Shown here piece by piece: positions 52,633 to 61,337 of a stretch of 64,000 bases of DNA. The DNA is taken from the NCBI GenBank assembly GCA_030430495.1, contig JAUIKM010000002.1, forward strand, positions 62,001 through 126,000. Direction: 5' to 3'. The number at the start of each line of letters is the position of its first letter. The first letter of the stretch is position 1. A program made the translations under genes and the position numbers. The notes below the pieces were generated by a model that searched no databases, was not told the DNA's origin, and saw only the letters and a program-made list of their open reading frames with translations. This stretch comes from a bacterium. Its GTDB lineage: Bacteria > Bacteroidota > Ignavibacteria > Kapaibacteriales > UBA7675.

Positions 52633-53715
52633 TTAATCCGCGGTGGACTTTGCCGGGCCCTCAGTAAAGCGTTTAACAGTTTCTACCAACGCTGCTTCGT
52701 GTCGGAAGATATCGTTAACCGAGTCGATTTTATGGCGTGTTTCGTTTTTCTCTGCGTCAATAATTCCAAGGTATTTTGCACTCTCTCTGTTAAAGTGCAG
52801 CCGGCAAATTGTCTTGCGGTTGTTGTCGTCGAGCAAAATCGCAAAGTAACTCTTTGAGTCGCGCATCGTGATCCGCTCGACGCTGACCACCTGGCGCAAC
52901 ACAGCCTGGACGATTCGGAAACCCTGGAGTTCTTCTTCTGTTGTAACGATGCCGTCGTCGATAATCTCCGCCACCGCTTCGGCTTCCTCGTTGGCCTGAG
53001 TTTCACTGTCCAGTGCTTTTTTGAGACGCTCGCTGACAAGTTCGCTGAGCAGCGACTTGCCGGCGCGGTTGACGAGCGCTGTAAACTCTTCCTTGCCCGA
53101 GCCTGACATGCGACGTGGATATTTGACGGCCGACGCCAGGTAGCGCACAAATTCTTCGGACGGACTGTTGAGTTCGGCTCGCAGCAGCTCTTTTACTTCT
53201 TTGGAGTAACGCAGGACTGTGGCGGTTTTGTGAATCTCCGAGGCGTCAAATTCGCCTTTTTGAAAGCGCCGCAATTCCGCCACCACGGAGTCGTTTAATT
53301 GTTCCAGAGAGAACTCGAAAAAGGGTTTCGAATCGAGGATGTTGGCTTTTTCGAGATCAGTGTGAAAGCGGTACTGTATTCCATTGGTCAGAATGGCAAA
53401 CTTGGCCGGGCTGGCATTGAAGTAGCGGTAGACCTGTCCGTGATGGTCATCGAGGTTTTTATCCCACAGCTTGGTTTCAACGATTATTGCGTCCTGTCCA
53501 TCCACCTTGATACAGTAGTCGACCTTCTCGCCCTTTTTGTTTCCGACATCGGCTACGGCTTCGGGCACGACTTCCATCGGGTTGAATATGTCGTAACCAA
53601 GCGCACTGATAAAGGGCATGATAAAGGCTGTTTTTGTGGCTTCCTCCGTTTTGACGATTTCCTTCAGTTGTGAAATCCTCTCGCTCAGACTCTCAAGTTT
53701 TTTGGCAAGTTCCAT
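52633..53715 (-). CDS. Orphan HSDR_N-type PD-(D/E)xK nuclease protein
   Basis: 360 residues from ATG 53715 (MELAKKLESLSERISQLKEIVKTEEATKTAFIMPFISALGYDIFNPMEVVPE), matching the usual N-terminus of this family; a longer frame goes to 53853. The nuclease core is EKVDYCIKVDGQDAIIVETKLWDKNL, giving the D ... E-x-K triad. This domain opens type I restriction subunit R, but here the helicase is absent and no hsdM or hsdS is near. The C-terminal part (FRIVQAVLRQVVSVERITMRDSKSYFAILLDDN) is shared by stand-alone members, whose role is unknown. Position next to the CRISPR locus suggests a defence function. Confidence 0.82.
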   Translation of the reverse strand: MELAKKLESLSERISQLKEIVKTEEATKTAFIMPFISALGYDIFNPMEVVPEAVADVGNKKGEKVDYCIKVDGQDAIIVETKLWDKNLDDHHGQVYRYFNASPAKFAILTNGIQYRFHTDLEKANILDSKPFFEFSLEQLNDSVVAELRRFQKGEFDASEIHKTATVLRYSKEVKELLRAELNSPSEEFVRYLASAVKYPRRMSGSGKEEFTALVNRAGKSLLSELVSERLKKALDSETQANEEAEAVAEIIDDGIVTTEEELQGFRIVQAVLRQVVSVERITMRDSKSYFAILLDDNNRKTICRLHFNRESAKYLGIIDAEKNETRHKIDSVNDIFRHEAALVETVKRFTEGPAKSTAD

Positions 53716-53975
53716 TACATCCAGCTCCATTTGTGACTCATTGGCCCCGGAGTTCCTCGCATGGAACATCGCAGGTCTTTCCCTTGCAACAACACACCGC
53801 TGTAACTCTTCAGGCGGGTGGATTACCAGTCCGTGGCCGATTTGGATAGCCAAAGATACGAGATTGCAGACGCGCCTGCAAGCCCATAATTTCTTTAAAG
53901 GCAGCCAACGTTAGCCGGAGCATTATAGAATTATGGCGAACTGTTGACGAAAGTCGACGGGGGCCTGTCCTGCCC
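53716..53975. other. Gap between the nuclease gene and the CRISPR array
   Basis: Contains the probable promoter of the minus-strand nuclease gene. The array's last (leader-distal) repeat ends here. No terminator hairpin for the array was recognised. Confidence 0.45.
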
Positions 53976-54377
53976 ATTTCAATCCTTGTTGATCGGATAG
54001 TCGGTCTCGGACGCGATAGAGTAAAGGTTTATAGGTGACTCTATGACGTTTCAATCCTTGTTGATCGGATAGTTGGTCTCGGACTGACGTCCATGCAGAC
54101 GCTGCAATACATCCAGCGTTAGTTTCAATCCTTGTTGATCGGATAGTTGGTCTCGGACCAGACTGCCGTAGGCCATGGGCCGGACCGCATAATGCATTTC
54201 AATCCTTGTTGATCGGATAGTTGGTCTCGGACCAGCCTGGGCCTCTCCCATCCCGACGCCTACCTTCTGTTTCAATCCTTGTTAATCGGATAGTAGGTCT
54301 CGGACCCATCTGAGTTGCCCCTGTTGGAGTAGTAAAAGTTGTTTCAATCCTTGTTAATCGGATAGTAGGTCTCGAAC
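53976..54377 (-). CRISPR. Type I-B CRISPR array, six 37-nt repeats, five spacers
   Basis: Repeats at 53976-54012, 54048-54084, 54122-54158, 54196-54232, 54269-54305 and 54341-54377; spacers of 35, 37, 37, 36 and 35 nt. On the plus strand a repeat starts GTTTCAATCCTTGTTGATCG and ends GGATAGTTGGTCTCGGAC. Read on the minus strand it ends ATTGAAAC, the 8-nt handle left on type I-B crRNAs by Cas6, so transcription runs in the same direction as the cas operon and the leader is at 54378-54582. The two leader-side repeats carry TTAATC and TAGTAGG instead of TTGATC and TAGTTGG, the outermost also GAAC for GGAC; the distal one has TAGTCGG. Two repeats begin with A instead of G. Confidence 0.95.
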
Positions 54378-54582
54378 CCGTCAATTGCCCTAAGTCTTGT
54401 GTTTTTAAGGAACTGCCGGTTTCAAACTGCAGGTCGAATCCAGTATTTTTGTGGCTCATAATCAACATTCTGGGCCGTTTTTGGGCTCCGTCCGCTCGGT
54501 TTGACGCCTCTAACCCCTTGATAAACAAGAAGATAGGCGCACAGCGAAGCTAAAGCGCCACAAATTGCCGCCCGGGAACGCG
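54378..54582 (-). promoter_or_regulatory. CRISPR leader region between cas4 and the array
   Basis: 205 bp, moderately AT-rich near the array with T-runs on the plus strand. By polarity of the repeat handle this is the leader side. A short palindromic piece (CCTTGATAAACAAGAAG at about 54518) resembles the core of the interspersed element. Promoter not located. Confidence 0.5.
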
Positions 54583-55155
54583 TCATTGAGGACAGATTGA
54601 ACGGAACGTGCAGCTCCGACAGGCCCCCCGATTTGTCGTGCCCGCAGGGAATCGATTGTGTTTGATGATCCCCAGAATCTCATCAATGTGCCGCTTGAGC
54701 TGTTCCGTGTACTTCGCCTCTATCGGAACCTCCACAAGCTTGTTTTTGCTGCGCGTGTACACCAGAAAACCGCGCTTCACCGGCATGCCGAAGTTCTCCT
54801 CGATTAACATCGCATAACAATGCAACTGGGTGCGGTAGCCGTCGTAGATTTTTTCCTCCCACTTCGCAAACTTGTAATCCAGCGGAGCCATCGTGCCGTC
54901 GTTTAACTCGAGCACCTCGTCAACCTCGCCGCGCAACAGCTCGTTGGTCAGGTACTGCGCGTTAAGTCTGTTAACCACGCCAAGGTTTTTGCGCAGGTAG
55001 TCCGGGTTGACCTCCTGTTTAACATCGTGCATCTCGCGACCCTTGAGTACCTTGTAGTACTTTTCCTCGTGCTCGGAAAGGCGCTGCACGTACTCGTAGA
55101 AGATATAGCGCGGGCAGTAGAGGTACTGAATAATATGGGATGGCGTAATGCTCAT
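54583..55155 (-). CDS. cas4: CRISPR adaptation nuclease Cas4
   Basis: 190 residues. RecB-like nuclease with a 4Fe-4S cluster: Cys14 near the N-terminus (QYLYCPRYIFYEY) and Cys179, Cys182, Cys188 at the C-terminus (ACRSCTFRSICPQ). Nuclease motifs are GEVDEVLEL and APLDYKFAK, then QLHCYAMLIE. Cas4 trims and orients prespacers for Cas1-Cas2. Its start overlaps the end of cas2 by 4 bp, and it is the last gene of the operon, unlike the usual cas4-cas1-cas2 order. Confidence 0.95.
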   Translation of the reverse strand: MSITPSHIIQYLYCPRYIFYEYVQRLSEHEEKYYKVLKGREMHDVKQEVNPDYLRKNLGVVNRLNAQYLTNELLRGEVDEVLELNDGTMAPLDYKFAKWEEKIYDGYRTQLHCYAMLIEENFGMPVKRGFLVYTRSKNKLVEVPIEAKYTEQLKRHIDEILGIIKHNRFPAGTTNRGACRSCTFRSICPQ

Positions 55156-55442
55156 AGGAACAAAGCCTGAACTTCATTGGTGATCAGTTTTTTGTCGAAG
55201 GCCTGGCCGAGTAAAACAGAGTCGCGCAGCTCGTCGCGGCTCATCGGGAAGATGTAAACCTTGTCGCGCTCCTCGTCGATCAGGTCCGCTATCTGCAGCT
55301 CCAGGCTGTCTTTTTCGCTTCTGTTTAACGTGCCGAGGAAGACGGAGTACTGCACGCGAATCAGGCCCATCTTTCGGCAAATTTTGCTGACTTTGCTGCG
55401 CGTGCTGTCGTTTTCGATATCGTATAACGTCCAGACTATCAT
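55152..55442 (-). CDS. cas2: CRISPR adaptation protein Cas2
   Basis: 96 residues, normal length. Ferredoxin-like fold with MIVWTLYDIENDSTRSKVSKICRKMGLIRVQYSVFLGTLNRSEKDSLELQIADLI; the conserved Asp8 ends the first strand. It forms the Cas1-Cas2 integrase core. It overlaps cas1 and cas4 by 4 bp on each side, indicating translational coupling. Confidence 0.96.
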   Translation of the reverse strand: MIVWTLYDIENDSTRSKVSKICRKMGLIRVQYSVFLGTLNRSEKDSLELQIADLIDEERDKVYIFPMSRDELRDSVLLGQAFDKKLITNEVQALFL

Positions 55443-56476
55443 TCGATTACCACCAATTCGTGTTCAACATCCGCGGGCAGGTCGATCAAGGTGTTCGCAA
55501 AAGCGTGGGCGTCGCGTTGCATGGCCAGTCCGCGCGTGGTATTGCGATTGTTTATGCGCACGCGGTCCTCGTCAAAAGCCTTGTGGAATGCCGCGGCGCA
55601 CAGCTGTTTGCCTTCCTTCACCAGTTGCACGCCGCCCGGGATCAACTCGGAATGTGCATCGTTAACTTTTTTTGTGCTGAACAGCTGAAAGACCGCACGG
55701 TCGGCAAAGGGGCGAAAAGGCTCGATAAAGTCAAACACAAAACTGCGCGTGTTGTAGTCGTCGCGATGCAGGAATCCACAGAAAGGGTCGAGGCCGGCGA
55801 GGTTGACAACGCGTTCAACGCGACTGTAGAGAATGCCGTAGGCGTAATTCAGCATGGCATTAAACACGTCCCCGGCCGGCCGACTGCTGCGGCCGTTAAA
55901 AGCGTAGCGTTCGGGAAGGAGAGAAGACAAGGCAGCAAAGTACGTTTTACCGGCATTGCCTTCAAAACCGCGCAGGGAATCGGCGATGTCGTCGACATGA
56001 TCACCCTGCAGGGCATTTATCGAGGCGGAAAAATTAACAATGCGTTCCACGGCACTTTGCAGTTGGTCGGCAGTTTTACCGCTGCGTCTGCTCTTCAGAT
56101 CTTTGAGGAATGAACATTGATTGGCAAGTTTGGCGCAGACCCACTGTTTAATATGATTTATCGCCTCCGGCTGCATGCTCGCTTCCAGTTGCCGCTTGCG
56201 AATGGCCGTCGTGCTGCCGGGGCGGCTGTGCCATATTCGCGCTATCGGATCGCCGCTGCTCTGCAGAGTGTGAATCGTGATGTGATGCTGCATCGCCAGT
56301 GAAATGCATTCGGTTGACAATGCCGTGCCTTCGTCCAGCAAAATGGAGCGAATGCGTTTGGGCGCAAATTGATGCCGTTTGTGATCACCCGCTTCGCCTT
56401 TAACTATCACTTCAAACATGCTGTCGCGCACGTGCATGTAAGCGCCGTAGCTGTGAATGTGCAAGTCCATATTCAA
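55439..56476 (-). CDS. cas1: CRISPR integrase Cas1
   Basis: 345 residues. Metal ligands of the integrase are visible: Glu172 in RGFEGNAGKTYFAAL, His237 in PFCGFLHRDDY, and Asp249/Glu252 in SFVFDFIEPFRPFADR. The N-terminal beta domain (LHIHSYGAYMHVRDSMFEV ... IRSILLDEGTALSTECISLAMQHHI) is intact. It catalyses spacer integration at the leader-repeat junction. It overlaps cas6 upstream and cas2 downstream by 4 bp each. Confidence 0.97.
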   Translation of the reverse strand: MNMDLHIHSYGAYMHVRDSMFEVIVKGEAGDHKRHQFAPKRIRSILLDEGTALSTECISLAMQHHITIHTLQSSGDPIARIWHSRPGSTTAIRKRQLEASMQPEAINHIKQWVCAKLANQCSFLKDLKSRRSGKTADQLQSAVERIVNFSASINALQGDHVDDIADSLRGFEGNAGKTYFAALSSLLPERYAFNGRSSRPAGDVFNAMLNYAYGILYSRVERVVNLAGLDPFCGFLHRDDYNTRSFVFDFIEPFRPFADRAVFQLFSTKKVNDAHSELIPGGVQLVKEGKQLCAAAFHKAFDEDRVRINNRNTTRGLAMQRDAHAFANTLIDLPADVEHELVVIE

Positions 56477-57207
56477 TTGTCTCCAGCGTGTCGCGCTTGT
56501 GTATAAAGCGGTTGTTTTGCGGCTTCACTACCCGTTCTCTCTGCCGGAACTTCTCCTGTAATACATCCAAAACCACGTGAAACGGATTTGCCGAGTCCGA
56601 TCAAATCGGGCAGCCGGACGTTGGCGATAAAGCCGCCCTGAAACGCCAGCATCTTTTGATCTTTAAACATCGTTGAACGCTCCACAACTTCCGGCCGCGC
56701 CAGAATGCGCTCCTGAACCTCCAGCCCGAAGCGGCGGAAAAACACGAGAATATTGCCGATAAGGATGCGGGTTAACTTTTCATGGCGCTCCGCCGCCGTC
56801 ATGTCCAGGTACTCGCGGTAGTTCTGCTGGTTGAGCGCCATCCAGAGTGTGTTAAACGAATAGGACCGCAGGCCGTCGCAGGGGCCAAATTTTTCCTCGC
56901 GGTAGTAAATGTGTTTGCTGTTAACAGGAATCAGCAGACCTTCAATGTTAATTTCGTTGATTTCCAGAAAGAGATCGCGCAGCAGCTCCGCGCCCTCGCC
57001 CAGGCCGACGAGCGTGCCGGTGTGTTGGACAACCTTGTATTGAACCAGCGGGTACTCGTGCCGCAGCGTGCCGTCTTCAAAGTGGTTGTGCAGCAGCGTT
57101 GAGTGTTGGCGGAAGACATTGCCGAAGTAACCGCGCAGCTTGTGTCCGTCGCGCGTCGAGAGATGCGTGTCGGGGAATTGAATCGATGTGATCGGGAGTG
57201 TGTGCAT
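56473..57207 (-). CDS. cas6: CRISPR RNA endonuclease Cas6
   Basis: 244 residues. The C-terminal glycine-rich loop LPDLIGLGKSVSRGFGCITGEVP is the Cas6 RNA-binding signature, and the body (GYFGNVFRQHSTLLHNHFEDGTLRHEYPLVQYKV, YSFNTLWMALNQQNYREY, LTRILIGNILVFFRRFG) fits a Cas6 group of type I-B loci. It cuts pre-crRNA within the repeat, leaving the ATTGAAAC handle. In most I-B operons cas6 opens the operon; here it sits between cas3 and cas1, 11 bp after cas3 and overlapping cas1 by 4 bp. Confidence 0.9.
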   Translation of the reverse strand: MHTLPITSIQFPDTHLSTRDGHKLRGYFGNVFRQHSTLLHNHFEDGTLRHEYPLVQYKVVQHTGTLVGLGEGAELLRDLFLEINEINIEGLLIPVNSKHIYYREEKFGPCDGLRSYSFNTLWMALNQQNYREYLDMTAAERHEKLTRILIGNILVFFRRFGLEVQERILARPEVVERSTMFKDQKMLAFQGGFIANVRLPDLIGLGKSVSRGFGCITGEVPAERTGSEAAKQPLYTQARHAGDN

Positions 57208-57218
57208 GCTCTGTTCCG

Positions 57219-59687
57219 TTAAATAGATGCGTGGCCACTCTCCTGCGCGCCGTACTGAATGCCGGTTTCCGTGTCGTAGGGAAGGTCCTGGATGTATTCG
57301 TCGACGATGAATAAACGCCTGGACTCGTCTTTGGGCATGTGATGCGCCGGGACGTTGACAATGAACTGCGACATTGCTCTGTAGATGTTTTTGACCGCGC
57401 GCATGCGCTCGTATTTGTCCATGTCTTTGTCTTCAATCAGAGCCTGGAACTCGTCATAGAGCCTGCGCGCTTCTTCATCAAAACTCATGATGTAGACTGG
57501 AGCGGTCTCCAGTTCCTCAATCAATTCGAATGGTTTGCCGCCGTCGTAATTCGGTTTGCTCCGTTTCATCTCTTTGTAGTACGTGATGTTAAACGCGTGG
57601 TCGTACTGTAGTCTCTCCAGGGCTTTCAGGATTGAGCTCGAGTCATACTGATTGATCCGGCCGTCGAGCGCCGCCAGGTACTCCTGTGACAAGCGGAAGA
57701 ATTCCGCCTCCGGGATGACATCACCCTGGTTTTGCAGCACTTTCACGGATTTGTCAATCAACACACCGCCGTACAGCCTTGATGCGATGCGCTTTCCCGC
57801 GGTATTTACCAGCGTCACGAGTTTAACACTGCCGCGGAAACCGTCGCGCATATTGCGGTTGCAGCGCCCGCAGGCCTGGAAAATCGAATCCAGCGGCGCG
57901 ATGTCGCGGTAGACGATGTCGAGATCGATATCGACGCCGGCTTCGACGAGTTGTGTTGAAATGACGATACTGCGTTTGTTTTCGGCGTTGGAGTCGCCCG
58001 CTGTTGCACACGATTGTTTAATTCGGCGGATGCGCTCCAGGCGTTCCTTTGGGTAGACATTGGTCGAGAGGAAAAACAACTCGTTGTCATTTGCGGCGTC
58101 CGACAGTTCGAGGTGTTCACGTACAAACTCGTATAGCTCACGCGCGCATTGTCGCGTGTTGACGATCACCAGGAAGGAGCGCGCAGGATTGTCGTCCAGG
58201 TCGTTGACGAGCAGTTCGCCGAATTCTTCGGTTGACATTTTCTCGGGCAAGAGTGAACAATCGAGGTCGATCCTGTCCATCGCCCTGAAAACCGCTTCTT
58301 TATCGTCGACGAGTTCGAGGATTTCATCCTGCGATTCGTCAAAAATCAGCGGCATGGTGGCGGTCACGAGAATGAAGGTGATGTTAAAGCGCTCGGCCAT
58401 GTATGTGAAGATGCTTTTGACAAGCGGCCAGTATTTGATCGGAATGCTCTGGACTTCGTCGAGAATTATGATCGAATTGGCAAAGCTGTGCAGTTTGCGC
58501 ACTTCGCGGTTGCGGCCGGACAGTATGCCGTACAGAAGCTGATAAAAGGTTGTGACGGAAATTTCCGACTCAAAGGCATGCAGCAGGTACTCGGCGCGAT
58601 TGTCGTCGATTTCGATTGTTTTGTCTTCTTTTTTGCCATCGTGTGGTTTGTATGATCGTTCGGACAGGTGGTGGTAGACCATCAATGCATCGCTGCCGAC
58701 GGGGCCGTCGGAATCGGCCTCCAGGATGTCCTGGAATACGCGTGCGTTCTGGTCGATAACGGATGTAAACGGCAGGCAGTAGATGATTTTCTTGAGGTCC
58801 GGCCGCCGTACGCGCAGTTTTAACGCCGCGTTTAACACCGTATAGGTCTTGCCGATGCCGGTCGGAACATTGATGCTGAGAAAGTGTCTGTCCGCGTGTT
58901 TTTCTATGTTGACCGCGGCGGATGTGTACACCTGTTCGCGCAGGAGATTCAGGCCGGCGGGTTTTCCCGGAAACTTCTGCGATTTGTAGCTGTCGACGGC
59001 GGCGCTGCTGACTTCGCTTGCGCCGCGGCGGTACACGCCGCCGTCGAAAATGACTTCGCCTTTGTCGGCCGACAATAAAACGGAAAAAACGAGGTTCAAA
59101 TCGAAGAAGTGCGCAAGGTCGGGGTGTTTGTTGAAGTACTTGCGCAGACGGCGAATGCCGCGACCATAGAATCTGTCGAGGCCGCCGAGGAAAAATTCGT
59201 GGTTCAGGTATTCAATGTTGAAACCCAGTTCACTCAGTATGGCCTTGAAAGCGTCATAGTCTACCGCTTCGCTGATCAGGCGCATGTCATTCATGTCCTC
59301 ATCGCCGGCGTCTTTCAACATTGTGTCGACGTCGGCGAAGTTGCCGTGGTGTTTAAGGACGGCCAGGCAGGCCGGCAGGGCCCATCGCTCGGATTCGAGT
59401 TCGCGTTGCACGACCAGGAAAGTCCACCATGCTGAAATGCGCGCGTGGTTGGTCAGTTTGCGTTCTTTTTCCCCGAGTACCGGACCACCGTCGGGCGTGC
59501 GCGAGCGGATGTACTTCTGGAAATAGGCACTGGCTTTGCCGAGGTCGTGCAGGACGGCGCACCATTCGATGATGCGCCGCAGATCGTCTTCGACGGCGAG
59601 ATCCGCCATAAACGTGCGGCAGTTGTGCAACACGCCGCGCAAGTGTCGCAGCAGCGATTTGTCCGGGTGGCTGAGTAGTTCCTGCAT
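57219..59687 (-). CDS. cas3: CRISPR nuclease-helicase Cas3
   Basis: 822 residues with both parts. HD nuclease domain (1-240): LHDLGKASAYFQKYI (His47-Asp48), KHHGN (His113-His114) and LLSADKGE (Asp208). Superfamily 2 helicase: Walker A NVPTGIGKTYTVLNAAL (275-281), DEVQ box at 410-413, TATMP at 442-446, and the later block IVISTQLVEAGVDIDLDIVYRDIAPLDSIFQACGRCNR. It unwinds and degrades target DNA recruited by Cascade. It starts 1 bp after cas5 and ends 11 bp before cas6. Confidence 0.96.
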   Translation of the reverse strand: MQELLSHPDKSLLRHLRGVLHNCRTFMADLAVEDDLRRIIEWCAVLHDLGKASAYFQKYIRSRTPDGGPVLGEKERKLTNHARISAWWTFLVVQRELESERWALPACLAVLKHHGNFADVDTMLKDAGDEDMNDMRLISEAVDYDAFKAILSELGFNIEYLNHEFFLGGLDRFYGRGIRRLRKYFNKHPDLAHFFDLNLVFSVLLSADKGEVIFDGGVYRRGASEVSSAAVDSYKSQKFPGKPAGLNLLREQVYTSAAVNIEKHADRHFLSINVPTGIGKTYTVLNAALKLRVRRPDLKKIIYCLPFTSVIDQNARVFQDILEADSDGPVGSDALMVYHHLSERSYKPHDGKKEDKTIEIDDNRAEYLLHAFESEISVTTFYQLLYGILSGRNREVRKLHSFANSIIILDEVQSIPIKYWPLVKSIFTYMAERFNITFILVTATMPLIFDESQDEILELVDDKEAVFRAMDRIDLDCSLLPEKMSTEEFGELLVNDLDDNPARSFLVIVNTRQCARELYEFVREHLELSDAANDNELFFLSTNVYPKERLERIRRIKQSCATAGDSNAENKRSIVISTQLVEAGVDIDLDIVYRDIAPLDSIFQACGRCNRNMRDGFRGSVKLVTLVNTAGKRIASRLYGGVLIDKSVKVLQNQGDVIPEAEFFRLSQEYLAALDGRINQYDSSSILKALERLQYDHAFNITYYKEMKRSKPNYDGGKPFELIEELETAPVYIMSFDEEARRLYDEFQALIEDKDMDKYERMRAVKNIYRAMSQFIVNVPAHHMPKDESRRLFIVDEYIQDLPYDTETGIQYGAQESGHASI

Positions 59688-59688
59688 C

Positions 59689-60396
59689 TTAAACCAGTAC
59701 GACCTTGCTGTTGTTCTCCAGGGTCATGACGTCTTCTACCTCCGCGTCGATTGCCGCTCCATCCGCATCGAAAAGGAATTCCGTGTACTCCGTCACTTCC
59801 CGGGTGTTTAACATGCGCACCGGAACTCTCTCGGCGAAAATCCGTGCATTCTCGAAAGTGTCCTTTGTCGGATGCATCTTGTCGCGTGGGATAATGGTGC
59901 GAATGCCCTGCGTCGCCTTGCCGACTTGTTCAACCTGCAGCACTTGTGCCGAACCGAAGTTTGCCAGCGTCTCGGACAGGCCGAGCGAAACGGTGTATTC
60001 CGACCTGTGTTCGCGCAGGCGGGTGTACAGCTCGGTTTGCATCGCCTGACTGCCGCAGTCGACGTAGACCGTGTAGGCCGGGTCTTTCACAAACTCGTAG
60101 TTGCTCGGTTTGTGGGCCTCGTAGCGGCTGAAGTGTTTTTTTGACGTCACCTTGACATTGTTAAGCGGTATCGTGACTTTTTTCACCGGCTTTTCCAGCG
60201 CCAGGCCGATGTAGGTGTCGTGGAAGTGTTCGGGAGCTTCGTCGGCGTGAATGCCGAGGATGGCCCCCAGAATTCCGCGCAACACCGTTCCGGTCGGAAT
60301 CGAAAAACTGAGCGGGGACATGGTTGTATAGTACTTTTTGTAGTGCGCCAGGTCGCCCCACAACCCGAAAGCAAGTACTTCGCGCGGGCGTTTCAT
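59689..60396 (-). CDS. cas5: Type I-B Cascade subunit Cas5
   Basis: 235 residues. ATG 60396 overlaps the cas7 stop (TGATG) and is preceded by GGGAAAG; an ATG four codons earlier (60408) is possible. Cas5 features: VLAFGLWGDLAHYKKYYTTMSPLSFSIPTGTVLRGILGAILGI, with the conserved G-x-G/G-rich hydrophobic turn, and LALEKPVKKVTIPLNNVKV. Cas5 caps the crRNA 5' handle in Cascade. The Cas5h/Cas5b subtype is indicated by the neighbours. Confidence 0.93.
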   Translation of the reverse strand: MKRPREVLAFGLWGDLAHYKKYYTTMSPLSFSIPTGTVLRGILGAILGIHADEAPEHFHDTYIGLALEKPVKKVTIPLNNVKVTSKKHFSRYEAHKPSNYEFVKDPAYTVYVDCGSQAMQTELYTRLREHRSEYTVSLGLSETLANFGSAQVLQVEQVGKATQGIRTIIPRDKMHPTKDTFENARIFAERVPVRMLNTREVTEYTEFLFDADGAAIDAEVEDVMTLENNSKVVLV

Positions 60397-61286
60397 CAGC
60401 TTTCCCATCCATCGATGACAACGCGGTCATCTTTGCGCGCCGTGACACTGGCTACGTGTTTGCCGTTTTCTGTTAATGCGTTGCGCAAGGCGCTCAGGTT
60501 AACGGTTCCGTCGGAGATGTCGCGAATTTCCTCGTCGCGTTTCTTCGGGTGTTCAAAGCTGACCCGGCGGTCGAGGTCGCCGAGGAAAAAGCCGGGCGTT
60601 TTGTACTGAATGCGCAGCAGCAGTCGCGGCGACTGTCCGACCTTGGTGCGGCTGATCAGATTGCGTGTTCCTTCCCACATGGCGTCGTAAAACAGATCCA
60701 GATCGTCAACGCTCAATTCGGTGTGTTTGGCGGCGACGTCGTTAACGACGCCGTAGAAGCCGATGAGCGAATAGGGCAGCACGTACTCTTCGCGGAATGT
60801 GCGCTGCGTCGCTCCGGCTTTGGATGCAAAAGCGCCGGTGCCTTTGACATGTTTAAGTTCGACGCGGTGCAGGCTGCGGCCCATGCGCATCTGGACCGGG
60901 CCGGTGTAGCGAATCGAGTCCTTGTCGAGCGGAATCACCCCGCCGAAGAGGCGTATGTCGATGCATTGTTTAATGATCGCCTTTGCATCGTTGCCGAAGT
61001 CGCTCGCGCGTTCTTTGCCGTCCTGCAGGCCCTTCTTGTCTCCTTTTTTGTTGCTTTCGGACTCTTTGCTGCGGACAAAGATGTCTTTGTCCTTGCTGCC
61101 ATCGAATCCCTTGTACTCAAAGAGGTAGTCGCGGATCGTGCGTTTAAGCCGCACGTCGGTCACAAAGTTGTGATTGCTTTCCTGGTCGATCCGCGGTTTG
61201 TTTTCGTCCATCGGATCACCGTTGGGGTTGTTGTCCTTGATGTCGTACAGGAACAGGAATTCCTCGCGTTTGTCGATAACGCTCAT
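60396..61286 (-). CDS. cas7: Type I-B Cascade backbone Cas7 (Csh2)
   Basis: 296 residues. Opening motif EEFLFLYDIKDNNPNGDPMDENKPRID and TDVRLKRTIRDYL are diagnostic for Csh2/Cas7 of subtype I-B, as are CIDIRLFGGVIP, RYTGPVQMRMGRSLHRV and EEYVLPYSLIGFYGVVND. Several copies coat the crRNA spacer. It begins 51 bp after cas8b, the only sizeable gap inside the operon. Confidence 0.96.
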   Translation of the reverse strand: MSVIDKREEFLFLYDIKDNNPNGDPMDENKPRIDQESNHNFVTDVRLKRTIRDYLFEYKGFDGSKDKDIFVRSKESESNKKGDKKGLQDGKERASDFGNDAKAIIKQCIDIRLFGGVIPLDKDSIRYTGPVQMRMGRSLHRVELKHVKGTGAFASKAGATQRTFREEYVLPYSLIGFYGVVNDVAAKHTELSVDDLDLFYDAMWEGTRNLISRTKVGQSPRLLLRIQYKTPGFFLGDLDRRVSFEHPKKRDEEIRDISDGTVNLSALRNALTENGKHVASVTARKDDRVVIDGWES

Positions 61287-61337
61287 GGTTAACTCTCCAC
61301 TGAATTTAGATGTATGATAGTTGTTTTGTTGACGGGC

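Noticed and set aside
54013-54047. Spacer 1 contains the inverted words ATAGAGT and ACTCTAT
   Set aside because: A self-pairing spacer is possible but a single 7-bp inverse in 35 bases is not strong evidence of function.
54051-54528. Two minus-strand frames with repeated RPTIR and ETNYPINKD peptides
   Set aside because: They are translations of the CRISPR repeats and spacers.
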